A program made the translations under genes and the position numbers. A stretch of 39,930 nt of DNA. Origin: a virus. Below are positions 24,148-32,558 of this stretch, piece after piece (within the stretch, counting starts at the first letter, position 1; the number at the start of each line of letters is the position of its first letter). The DNA lies in IMG/VR virus record IMGVR_UViG_3300046680_000106, positions 1-39,930 of that record; one strand, written 5' to 3'. The notes beneath the pieces were generated by a model, which saw only the letters and a list, made by a program, of their open reading frames with translations, was not told the origin of the DNA and ran no database searches.

Positions 24148-26334
24148 ATGCCGCACCAGGTTCTCAAAGTCCAGCCCGGCGTCAACACCAACGAGACGCC
24201 TGTCCTGAACATGGCCGGCATTTCGGAATGCGACAAAATCCGCTTCAGGCAAGATCCAGCCGGCTTGGGCCTGGTCGAGAAGCTGGGCGGCTGGACGCGC
24301 TTCTACACCGGCGTTTTCGATTACGCCGTGCGCCATCTCTTCGTGTGGCAGGAAATCGACATCGACAAGTTCGTGGCTGTCGGGATGGCTGGCCTGGGCG
24401 GCGTCGAGCTTTTGCGGGCGCAGGATGAGCTTAATCCGATCACCGGTCTGCCCACGGGTTTCTCGACAGCGACGCCCAGCGGCGCCCTGCCTCTCACGCC
24501 GCTGTTCAGGAATACGGACGCTCCGAACACTACGATCCTGGTTTCGACCGTGGCCGGCAGTCCGTTCGTCTCCATAACCGATCCATCGCTCGACCAGATC
24601 CACACCACGGATTCGGTCTATTTCGCCACCCATGTCGCCGTCGGCGGCCTTGTCCTGTTCGGGCAATATGCGGTCTACGCGACGACGTCTTTCACCAGCT
24701 ATCAGATCGTCGCGCGCACGGTGCTCGGCGCGCCGCAGGCGGCATCTACGACTGCGGGTTCGACAACCGCTGTTCCGCCGCTCTTCACCACGGCGACCAA
24801 CAGTTATGAAATTACTGTCACGCTGCCGAAACACGGCTACGTGGTTGGTGATGTCTTCCCGCTGCTGATCGCCACCGCCGTCGCCAACATCACGCTCGCG
24901 CCGCGCGAGTACGAGATCCAGCGGATCACCGACGTGGATCACTTCGTCATCCTGGCGAACGAGATCGCGACGTCAGGCGCGTCGGCCTATCCGAACGGCG
25001 GCAACTTCCGCCTGATTTATAATATCGGCGGCGCCCCCAGCAACATCATCAGCGGCTACGGCGCCGGCATTTACGGCGGCACGGCTGGAGACGGCGGCTA
25101 TGGCCGAAACAGTGGCGGCGCGCCGACAGCGCCAGGAACGCCGGCCTCGGCCACGGATTGGAACTTCGACAACTGGGGCAGCATCCTGCTCGCCAGCCCC
25201 AGGAACGCCGTCGTCGATGGCATTCCGGTGTCTGGCATCTACCAGTGGGAGGATGAGACAGGCGCCAAGGTGCTCGCGGTGATCGCGGAGGCGCCGCCTT
25301 GCAATGATGGCTTTTTCGTCGGCATGCCGCAGCGCCAGATTATCACTTGGGGTTCCAGCTTCACCGGCATCCCAGACCCGCTGCTCGTCCGCTGGTGCGA
25401 CGTCAACGATTACACCGTTTGGGCGGCGACGATCACCAACCAGGCCGGATCTTACCGCATCCCGAAAGGCTCCAAGATCGTCGGCGCCCTCCAGGCCGCG
25501 CAGCAAGGCATCCTCTGGACCGATATCGGCGTCTGGTCGATGCAGTATATCGGCCAGCCCTACATCTACAGCTTCAATGAACTCGGCACTGGCTGCGGCA
25601 TGCTTGCGCAGAAGGGGGCGGGGGCGGTCAATGGCGTGGTCTACTGGATCAGCCACCGCCAGTTCTTCATGCTGTCGGGGGCCGGCGTTCAACCAGTCCC
25701 GTGCCCCGTCTGGGACATCGTCTTTCAGAGCATCGACCGCCGTTATTATGACAACGTCCGGGTCGCGCCCAATTCGATGTTCAATGAGATCTCCTGGTTC
25801 TTCACCTCGGTCAATTCCCCAAATCACGAGAACGATTCCTACGTCAAGTTCAACTACGTGCTGAACGCCTGGGACTACGGCACGATTGCCCGCTCGGCAT
25901 GGGTCAACCAAAGCGTCCTCGGCTCTCCGATGGGCGCGGGCGTCAGCCCGGAGGATGGTCAGATCCGCCTGTTCCAGCATGAGCGGACGCCCGACGCCGA
26001 CGGTCAGCCAATGCACTCGTGGTTTGCGACCGGCTATTTTGCGATGGCGGAAGGCGACAGCAAGATTTTCGTCGATGAGATCTGGCCCGACATGAAGTGG
26101 GGCGCCTATGGCGTCACCAAGAATGCGACGGTCGATCTGACGTTCACGGCCAAGGATTTTCCCGCTCAAGACCCGCTGATGACGAACAGTTTTTCCTTCA
26201 CGGTGGGATCGACTTACGTCACGCCGCGCCTTCGCGGGCGCTTGATGCAGGTGACCCTTGGGAGCAATGATCGCGGATCGTTCTGGCGCCTCGGCGGCAT
26301 GCGGTATCGCGCAGCGCCAGACGGGAAATACTGA
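24148..26334 (+). CDS. tail nozzle-like protein
   Basis: 728 residues, ribosome site GAAGGG. It is beta-rich throughout. VLKVQPGVNTNETPVLNMAG at the start and ECDKIRFRQDPAGLGLVEKLGGW are typical of large nozzle or tail tubular proteins that follow the adaptor gene in podovirus-like phages (P22 gp10/T7 gp12 role). Later regions show repeated short strands as in a beta-propeller (QRQIITWGSSFTGI, WTDIGVWSMQYIG, MLSGAGVQPVPCPVWDI). The protein would form the tube through which DNA leaves. Gene position after the adaptor supports the assignment. Homology to P22 gp10 is by architecture, not by residue identity that I can show. Confidence 0.75.
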   Translation: MPHQVLKVQPGVNTNETPVLNMAGISECDKIRFRQDPAGLGLVEKLGGWTRFYTGVFDYAVRHLFVWQEIDIDKFVAVGMAGLGGVELLRAQDELNPITGLPTGFSTATPSGALPLTPLFRNTDAPNTTILVSTVAGSPFVSITDPSLDQIHTTDSVYFATHVAVGGLVLFGQYAVYATTSFTSYQIVARTVLGAPQAASTTAGSTTAVPPLFTTATNSYEITVTLPKHGYVVGDVFPLLIATAVANITLAPREYEIQRITDVDHFVILANEIATSGASAYPNGGNFRLIYNIGGAPSNIISGYGAGIYGGTAGDGGYGRNSGGAPTAPGTPASATDWNFDNWGSILLASPRNAVVDGIPVSGIYQWEDETGAKVLAVIAEAPPCNDGFFVGMPQRQIITWGSSFTGIPDPLLVRWCDVNDYTVWAATITNQAGSYRIPKGSKIVGALQAAQQGILWTDIGVWSMQYIGQPYIYSFNELGTGCGMLAQKGAGAVNGVVYWISHRQFFMLSGAGVQPVPCPVWDIVFQSIDRRYYDNVRVAPNSMFNEISWFFTSVNSPNHENDSYVKFNYVLNAWDYGTIARSAWVNQSVLGSPMGAGVSPEDGQIRLFQHERTPDADGQPMHSWFATGYFAMAEGDSKIFVDEIWPDMKWGAYGVTKNATVDLTFTAKDFPAQDPLMTNSFSFTVGSTYVTPRLRGRLMQVTLGSNDRGSFWRLGGMRYRAAPDGKY

Positions 26335-26744
26335 TGACAGCTTCTCTTGGCGACCTCCTCTCCGCAGCCAAAAACATCGCGCAGGCGATCAATGACGCGG
26401 CGCGGGCCTATGTCGGCGTCCAGGGTTCCCAGGTGTCGCTCACGCTAACGGCTCCTACGCAGGTCGTTCATGGCGCGGGACGGGTCGCCATGCTCAATGT
26501 GCATGCGGCGGGATCGACTTCAGGCAACCTTTGCGACACTACCGATGTCGGCAACAGCAACAACCCCAAGCACATCATCGCCACGATTCCGATGAGCGTC
26601 GGCTTTTATTTTGTCAACACCACCTTCAACGATGGACTGCTCGTTTTGCCTGGGACGGGCCAGTCGGTCACCGTGACCTATTCGACCGGATCGGCGGCGG
26701 GCAACCAGTCGTCCTCCGCTGCCAACCAGGCGAGAGGACGCTGA
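26334..26744 (+). CDS. small virion structural protein
   Basis: 136 residues; its ATG shares one base with the nozzle stop (TGATG). A short helix (LGDLLSAAKNIAQAINDAAR) is followed by strands, including SQVSLTLTAPTQVV, RVAMLNVHAAG and KHIIATIPMSVGFYFVNTTF. The end is a flexible Ser/Ala/Asn run (AAGNQSSSAANQARGR). This helix-plus-beta-barrel form recurs in small phage tail proteins, with no named family that I recognise. Translation is probably coupled to the nozzle gene, so a tail role is likely. Confidence 0.68.
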   Translation: MTASLGDLLSAAKNIAQAINDAARAYVGVQGSQVSLTLTAPTQVVHGAGRVAMLNVHAAGSTSGNLCDTTDVGNSNNPKHIIATIPMSVGFYFVNTTFNDGLLVLPGTGQSVTVTYSTGSAAGNQSSSAANQARGR

Positions 26745-26745
26745 C

Positions 26746-27435
26746 ATGCCACTGATCAAATCCGGATCCAAGGAGGCCGTCAGCCAGAATATCAGGACGG
26801 AGATCGGCGCCGGCAAGCCGCAGAAACAGGCGGTCGCCATCGCCCTCGATGTCGCGAGGCGCGCACGGGACGCCGGCGGCGGCATGCCGACGCTCTCAAA
26901 ACTGGACACGCCGCCTGATGTTCCGAGCACGGTTCACGCGCACCTGTCGGCCAAGGTCCACACCGGCCCGATCCACAGCGCGGTCGCGGGCCGCACCGAT
27001 CACCTGCCCGTCCATGTTCCGAGCGGCAGCTATGTCATTCCCGCCGACGTCGTCAGCGGCATGGGCGAAGGAAACACTAATGCCGGATTCAAGAACATCA
27101 AGCGGATGTTTGGTGGCCTGCCTCGTGGGGCCGGCGAGCAACCCTATGATCATAAAGGCGGACCTTATGGCGCTGGGTCTGCTCCCTATAACATCGATCC
27201 CAGCAAGCCCTATGGCGAACCGCTACCTAGTGGGCATGCTGCTGGCGGGAAAACCGGTAAGGATGTCAAGGTCGTTGTGGCAGGCGGCGAATACACGCTG
27301 ACGCCTGAAGAGGTGATGGCGGCGGGCGACGGCGACCTGGATCGCGGCCACCGCGTTCTCGATGATTTTGTCAAACAAATGCGCGGCCACATCGTCAAGA
27401 CGATGTCAAAGCTGCCTGGACCGAAGCGAGACTAG
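26746..27435 (+). CDS. phage protein with duplicated VxVxxGxYxLxPxxV element
   Basis: 229 residues. The start (MPLIKSGSKEAVSQNIRTEI, then GKPQKQAVAIALDVAR) is a motif seen in many phage structural proteins; it forms one charged helix. Two related elements follow. Residues 88-122 read PVHVPSGSYVIPADVVSGMG and EGNTNAGFKNIKRM. Residues 174-212 read VKVVVAGGEYTLTPEEVMAA and GDGDLDRGHRVLDD. Both give a beta pair, a P-x-D/E-V turn, and a Gly-rich loop with a helix, so an internal duplication is likely. A linker with GHAAGGKTGKD separates them and carries the glycine-pair motif found in other virion genes. Role unknown; a virion part is likely from context. Confidence 0.68.
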   Translation: MPLIKSGSKEAVSQNIRTEIGAGKPQKQAVAIALDVARRARDAGGGMPTLSKLDTPPDVPSTVHAHLSAKVHTGPIHSAVAGRTDHLPVHVPSGSYVIPADVVSGMGEGNTNAGFKNIKRMFGGLPRGAGEQPYDHKGGPYGAGSAPYNIDPSKPYGEPLPSGHAAGGKTGKDVKVVVAGGEYTLTPEEVMAAGDGDLDRGHRVLDDFVKQMRGHIVKTMSKLPGPKRD

Positions 27436-27439
27436 AGCA

Positions 27440-27943
27440 ATGAGCGACATACGAGTGAGATACGGCGTTCCAGCCGACGTGCATAATTTCATGGACCTGA
27501 CATCCATGTGCGCGGAAGAGAACGGGCTGCTCGCGGTGAACACCAGGAAAGTGCTGGAAGAGGTGTGGGCCAGCCTGAACTGGGACCACGGCGTGATCGG
27601 CGTGATCGAGGGTGACGAAGGCATGCTGGAGGCCGGCATCCTGCTCCGCGTGGACACCACGCCTTATAGCGTCGAGGAAGTCCTGTGCGAACGCGCGATC
27701 TACGTGCGGCCAGAATTTCGCAAAGTGCAGCGCAGCCTTTATCAGGGCGGGCGCGCCAGCTATCTGTGCGAGTTCGCCAAGAACGCCGCCATGCGCCTCG
27801 AATTACCCCTCCTAATCAGTATTTTGTCAACGCACCGCGCTGCTGGTAAGGTGAGACTTTACGAGCGGCATTTCGGGACGCCGGCGGGCGCCTATTGGCT
27901 TTGGAACGCGAAGACGGGCCATAAGCAAGAAGCTGCGGAGTAG
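27440..27943 (+). CDS. GNAT-family N-acetyltransferase
   Basis: 167 residues from ATG 27440. The GNAT fold is suggested by IRVRYGVPADVHNFMDLTSM at the start (beta 1 and helix 1), GVIGVIEGDEGMLEAGILLR (strands), and the motif-A region ERAIYVRPEFRKVQRSLYQG, with VRPEFR before the acetyl-CoA loop. That loop (RKVQRSLYQGG) departs from the usual Q/R-x-x-G-x-G/A, so coenzyme binding is uncertain. The C-terminus has LLISILSTHRAAGKVRLYER and FGTPAGAYWLW. GNAT enzymes move an acetyl group from acetyl-CoA to an amine. Phage copies within virion gene blocks are known but their targets are not; a virion protein, host protein or small molecule are all possible. Confidence 0.72.
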   Translation: MSDIRVRYGVPADVHNFMDLTSMCAEENGLLAVNTRKVLEEVWASLNWDHGVIGVIEGDEGMLEAGILLRVDTTPYSVEEVLCERAIYVRPEFRKVQRSLYQGGRASYLCEFAKNAAMRLELPLLISILSTHRAAGKVRLYERHFGTPAGAYWLWNAKTGHKQEAAE

Positions 27944-27948
27944 GCGTC

Positions 27949-30900
27949 ATGGGCGGCAAGACACAGCAGGCTTCGTCTCAGGTCACGATACCGCCGGAAG
28001 TCCTGGCGCGCTATAACGCGGTCAACGCCAATGCGCAGCAAGTGGCGCAAACGCCCTTCCAGCAGTATTCGAGCGATCCGAACGCCTTCGTCGCGCCGAT
28101 GACCACGGCCCAGAACATGGGCCTCCAACAGACCGCGAACTATGCCAACGCCGCGCAGCCCGGCTTGCAGACGGCGATGGGCATGACGCAAGGCGCGATG
28201 GGGTCAGCGAATCCGTGGGATCTGAACTCCGATCAGATCAACAAATACATGAACCCGTACACTCAGAACGTCACCAATCAAATGGGCGCTCTGATGAACC
28301 AGCAGGCCCAGACGGCGCAGTCGGGCCAACTGGGCAACGCCATCAAGACCGGCGCCTTTGGCGGCGACCGCAGCGGCATTGTGGCGGCGAACCTTCAGCA
28401 GCAGAATGCGCTGGCCTATGGCAACGCCATGGCGCCGGTGCTCCAGCAGGGCTACAACACGGCGCTCCAGACCGCCACGGGGCAGCAGGCGCTCGATCTG
28501 CAAGCGCAGCAGGCCAACCTGGCGCGGCAGATGCAGGGTGCGGGCCAGTACGGCCAATTGGCCGGCGCGCAGCAGCAGGCGGGCCTCGCCGGCGCGCAGG
28601 CGATGATGGGCGCGGGCCAGGTGCAGCAGCAGACCCAGCAAGCGGGCCTCACTTCGCTCTACAATCAATTCCAGCAGCAGCAGTCTTATCCGTTCCAGAC
28701 GGCGCAATTCATGGCGAATATTGCGGAGGGCACCGGTTCGCTGTCGGGCCAGACGACGAACTCCACCCAGCAGGCGCCGTTCTTCTCCGACCGCAAGTTG
28801 AAGGAAAACATCAAGCGAATCGGCACCGCCAAGAACGGTCTGCCGATCCACAGCTTCAACTACAAGGATGATCCGGAAAAGCTCACCCGCCTCGGCTTCA
28901 TGGCCGACGAGGTCGAGAAGAAACATCCGGAGGCGGTGGGCCTGGCCGGCGGCTATAAGACCGTCGATCACGAGAAGGCGATGAAGAGCGCCGGCGGCAG
29001 CGTCACTGACTTCGACCAGGGTCGAGCCTATGATCGCGGCGGCTTCGACCTCGGCGGCGCTGCCAGCACCTATGACCCGTCCTGGCAGTCTGTCGCCCAG
29101 CGGCACATGGCGGGGTTGCAGGGTCAGCAGCAGGGCAGCGGCAGCACTTTGTACGGCGGCAAGAGCCGTCACGTTCCAACGACGTCTGGCGCTCGCTACA
29201 GCCTGCCGAATGCGCCTGGCATGCCGGCGGCAAAGCCGTCAGGTCTGAACCAGGCTGTCGGAACGGCGCAGGCGACCGTGGGCCTCGGCCAATCGCTTGG
29301 CGACGCCTATAATAAGTACACCGGCAAGGATCAGCCTGCCGCCACGACCACCGCGCCTGCTGCTGGCGGTGCGCCTGCCACGCCTGCCGCGCCTGTGGTG
29401 GCGAACAAAGCGCCTGGCACACCCGATCAACCCGACGTCACATATTTGCGCCGTGGCGGGTTGGCCACCGGCGGCAGCGAGCCTGTCGTCATCGCTGCGG
29501 CGCCGCCTGCCGCCGTCGCTTCATCTCAGGGCCTCGCGGCGCCTGGCGTTGCCGATGTCGTTACGCCGACGGCTCAGTACCAAGAAGGATTGGGCAAGGC
29601 CCAAGATGCGCAAGTGCGCGCGAACGACATTCAGCAGGCTGACCGCGACGCAGCAGCGAAGGCTGGCATGTCGTTCAAGCCCGACTGGGACAATGGTTTC
29701 CTGGCGCAAGCCGATCTGGCCCGTTCGATGGGCGTCTATGGATCGCTGAACGGCTATCACGACCCAACCCATGGCGGGTCGTATCTCGGTTTCGCGGATG
29801 GCGGCGCGGCCAGCACGGATGAATACAAAGCCCCCGATCCGAACGCCACTCAGGACACGACGAAGCAAAACATTCCGGACGTGCATTCAACCTACAAGTT
29901 GCCCGATCCGCCCAAGCCGCCAGGCGGCAGTGGAAAGAGCGGAGCCGGCCAGGCGCTGGGCGCCGCCAAATCGCTTATGGGCCTCGCTTCCCTCATTCCC
30001 GGCGTCGGCGCCGTCACTGCTCCCCTTGGCGCCGTAATGGGCGCGGGCGAGGCGTTGGCCGGCGCCAGCGGCGGTCTGATGGTCGCTGGCCGGCGCCGCA
30101 AGCGCAAGGGCCTGGCCGCTGGCGGTCAGGGCGAGGGCGTCGATTACATGAGCGAAGGTGCGCAGGGGCGTACATACGATGACCCAGAGCAGCAAACTGC
30201 CCTTAATCTGGATCGCATTAAGGATCTTGAGGGCGAGAACAGTCAAACCGGTCTGGGCGGTAAGGGCAATAGCGTAGACAACATGAGCGAGGCCAATCAA
30301 GGTCGCATGGCCCCGAATGATACAGAAGCGCAAGACGCATGGCGATTGGAGCATATTCCGCGCGAAGATTTGCACAAGGAAGTACCGCCGGAAAGGTTGG
30401 CAAAACTATTCCCGCCGACGCAGGAAACGCCGCCTCCAGGTGTGCTTGGCCCGTGGTCGAGCCAATCCGCGTCTGCTTCTGTTCCTAATTCGGGCGAGCG
30501 GCTGCTCAACACGCAGCCAACTACGCGCGATGCCCAGACTGGCGCGGCGCCGGTCGAAGGGTCTGGTTTCGACAAGCCGCTCAATCTCGGAAGCGGGCAG
30601 CTATATCAAAGGCCACCGGATGTTCCGGCCACGCCTGAACAGGCTGCGGCGGCGAATGCGTTGCGCAGATCTCCTGAAGCTGCCGCGCTTGCAGGCGCGG
30701 AGGAAGCGCGTCAAGGCAAGGCGGCGGATGCTGTAGCACGGGAGAAGGATTATCAGGCGCGTCATGCGCAATCGTGGACGGATTCGCTGACGGGCGTGAA
30801 GCCTGATCTGGCGCCTGAAACACCTGAAGAAGAGAAGGCCCGCTTCGCCCGCTACGATTCGACCACGCCGACGACACGCGAGGAAGCTACTGCTGGTCCG

Positions 30901-32556
30901 ATCACGCAGCCTGGTCTTAGGCCGTCAGACGTCGCCGCGCTCGCTGACAAGCCGGCAAATCTCGCGACCGCCACGGCTCCTGCTGCGGTTCAGGCTGAAG
31001 TCCCCGCAACTCACGAAGCGGGCCTGGTGCTTCCGCCCGAAGCCAGAGGCGCGCCGCCTCCAGGGGTGACCGACGCCCGCACGTTCCCGCTGTCGCCGGC
31101 GCCGCTTGGCGGCGATGTCGCGCAGCCTGCGGCTCCTGCCCCCGTTGTGAAGCCTGCGGCCCCTGCGGCTCCCGCAAGGGTGGCGCCGACGCCTGTGGCG
31201 CATCCCGCCGCCGGCGCTGGCGTTGCGCCTGCCGGCGCAGCGGCCAGGGCGCCGACCGACGCCAACGGCAATCCCATCGAGCAGTTCTTTGGGGGCCTCG
31301 GTCGCGGTGTGGGCGATTTCTTCCACGGCGTCGGCAACATCTTCACCGGCGGCGCCCAGCAAGTCGGCAACGTCGTCAACAGCGCGGGCCAGACGGTCAA
31401 CAGGGCCGGCCAGGCTGTCGGTAGCGCGGTCAGCAATACAGCCCAGGCTTTCGGCAATGAGATTGGCGGGCGCTACAACGAACTGATGAACGGTTCGCCA
31501 AAGATGATGTCGCCTGGTGGAAGATTTAACGCCCAAGGCGTCGATCCGCGCCTGCTCAATAACATCACGGAAGCTACGAGAGGTCTGCCACAAGGTTGGC
31601 ATGCGCAACTCGAATCCGGCTTCCGCAATAACGATCCGCGCCAGCACGGCAAGGGCGCGGCGGTCGATGTCGCGCTCTACAACGAGAAGGGCGAGAGGCT
31701 TGCTAATTACCAAGACCCGACCACCTTCCGCGCCTACGAGAAATTTGCACAGGATTTCAGGGCGGCGCAGCAGCACAACAATCCCGAACTGGACAAGGCT
31801 ACGCGCTGGGGCGGCTACTTCAGCGGCAAGGCGGTCCAGCCTGGTCAAAAATACGATGCCGAGCATCCCTACGGCGCCGTCGATCTGATGCACTTCGACC
31901 TCGGCGGGCGGGAAGGCCTCGGCATGCTTGGCGGCTCGTGGGAAGGCGGCATGACAGCGAAGCAGCATGCGCTGTTTCCCGGCGCCACGTCTGTCGGCAT
32001 GGGTCAGCGCCCGTCTGGCGGATATCCGACGGCAGTCGCTACCGGCGCCGATGGCTCCAGGACCAGCGCGACGGGGCAGATCCAGCCGGGCTATCACAAT
32101 GGCGTTCAGGGCATCCTCTCGCAGGAGGAATCCTTCCGCGACAAGCCGTACTGGGACAAATCTGCCGGCGGTGGGGGCGCGTGGGCTATTGGCTACGGCA
32201 CTCACCAGATCGCGGGCGCCGACGGCAAGATGCGCCCCGTGCAGCAGGGCGATACCATCACGCCACAAGGCGCCGCGCAGAATATGGTGCAGCGTCTGCA
32301 AACGGAGTTTCTGCCGAGAGCGGTGCAGAAAGTCGGGGGCCTCGATACCTGGCGCGCTCTGCCGCGCAATGTCCGCGACGGCCTCGGCTCGACCATTTGG
32401 AACTACGGCAACCTGCCTGATCGGGTCGCTTTCGTGATCCGGAATGGCGGCGGTCCCAACGAGATTGCGAACGCGGTGTTGCAACTCGGCGGCAGGACGG
32501 AGGCGGCCCGCGAGCGCCGCGCGCGTGAAGCGGCGCACATTCGTGGTGGAGGTTGA
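27949..32556 (+). CDS. giant virion protein: S74 + M15-like peptidase + GH24-like lysozyme
   Basis: 1535 residues; GGAGTAGG precedes ATG 27949. Residues 1-275 are Gln/Ala-rich helices as in ejection proteins. Residues 279-350 are an S74-like chaperone domain (SDRKLKENIKRIGTAKNGLP, Ser280-Asp281), in the middle rather than at the C-terminus. Residues 670-725 hold a hydrophobic segment ending in RRRKRKG. Near 1110-1180 are amphipathic repeats (VNSAGQTVNRAGQAVGSAV). Residues 1210-1325 look like an M15/VanY-type peptidase, with His1233 and Asp1240 in HGKGAAVD and His1315 in MHFDLGG as possible zinc ligands. Residues 1385-1530 look like a GH24 lysozyme (Glu1394, Asp1403, AIGYGT; the usual Thr position is Ala1413). 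It would cut peptidoglycan during DNA entry. The glycine-pair motif occurs four times. Confidence 0.8.
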   Translation: MGGKTQQASSQVTIPPEVLARYNAVNANAQQVAQTPFQQYSSDPNAFVAPMTTAQNMGLQQTANYANAAQPGLQTAMGMTQGAMGSANPWDLNSDQINKYMNPYTQNVTNQMGALMNQQAQTAQSGQLGNAIKTGAFGGDRSGIVAANLQQQNALAYGNAMAPVLQQGYNTALQTATGQQALDLQAQQANLARQMQGAGQYGQLAGAQQQAGLAGAQAMMGAGQVQQQTQQAGLTSLYNQFQQQQSYPFQTAQFMANIAEGTGSLSGQTTNSTQQAPFFSDRKLKENIKRIGTAKNGLPIHSFNYKDDPEKLTRLGFMADEVEKKHPEAVGLAGGYKTVDHEKAMKSAGGSVTDFDQGRAYDRGGFDLGGAASTYDPSWQSVAQRHMAGLQGQQQGSGSTLYGGKSRHVPTTSGARYSLPNAPGMPAAKPSGLNQAVGTAQATVGLGQSLGDAYNKYTGKDQPAATTTAPAAGGAPATPAAPVVANKAPGTPDQPDVTYLRRGGLATGGSEPVVIAAAPPAAVASSQGLAAPGVADVVTPTAQYQEGLGKAQDAQVRANDIQQADRDAAAKAGMSFKPDWDNGFLAQADLARSMGVYGSLNGYHDPTHGGSYLGFADGGAASTDEYKAPDPNATQDTTKQNIPDVHSTYKLPDPPKPPGGSGKSGAGQALGAAKSLMGLASLIPGVGAVTAPLGAVMGAGEALAGASGGLMVAGRRRKRKGLAAGGQGEGVDYMSEGAQGRTYDDPEQQTALNLDRIKDLEGENSQTGLGGKGNSVDNMSEANQGRMAPNDTEAQDAWRLEHIPREDLHKEVPPERLAKLFPPTQETPPPGVLGPWSSQSASASVPNSGERLLNTQPTTRDAQTGAAPVEGSGFDKPLNLGSGQLYQRPPDVPATPEQAAAANALRRSPEAAALAGAEEARQGKAADAVAREKDYQARHAQSWTDSLTGVKPDLAPETPEEEKARFARYDSTTPTTREEATAGPITQPGLRPSDVAALADKPANLATATAPAAVQAEVPATHEAGLVLPPEARGAPPPGVTDARTFPLSPAPLGGDVAQPAAPAPVVKPAAPAAPARVAPTPVAHPAAGAGVAPAGAAARAPTDANGNPIEQFFGGLGRGVGDFFHGVGNIFTGGAQQVGNVVNSAGQTVNRAGQAVGSAVSNTAQAFGNEIGGRYNELMNGSPKMMSPGGRFNAQGVDPRLLNNITEATRGLPQGWHAQLESGFRNNDPRQHGKGAAVDVALYNEKGERLANYQDPTTFRAYEKFAQDFRAAQQHNNPELDKATRWGGYFSGKAVQPGQKYDAEHPYGAVDLMHFDLGGREGLGMLGGSWEGGMTAKQHALFPGATSVGMGQRPSGGYPTAVATGADGSRTSATGQIQPGYHNGVQGILSQEESFRDKPYWDKSAGGGGAWAIGYGTHQIAGADGKMRPVQQGDTITPQGAAQNMVQRLQTEFLPRAVQKVGGLDTWRALPRNVRDGLGSTIWNYGNLPDRVAFVIRNGGGPNEIANAVLQLGGRTEAARERRAREAAHIRGGG

Positions 32557-32558
32557 CA

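Noticed and set aside
24973-26169. 398-residue minus-strand open frame opposite the nozzle-like gene
   Set aside because: Antisense shadow with no motif; the + strand gene is intact over the whole stretch.
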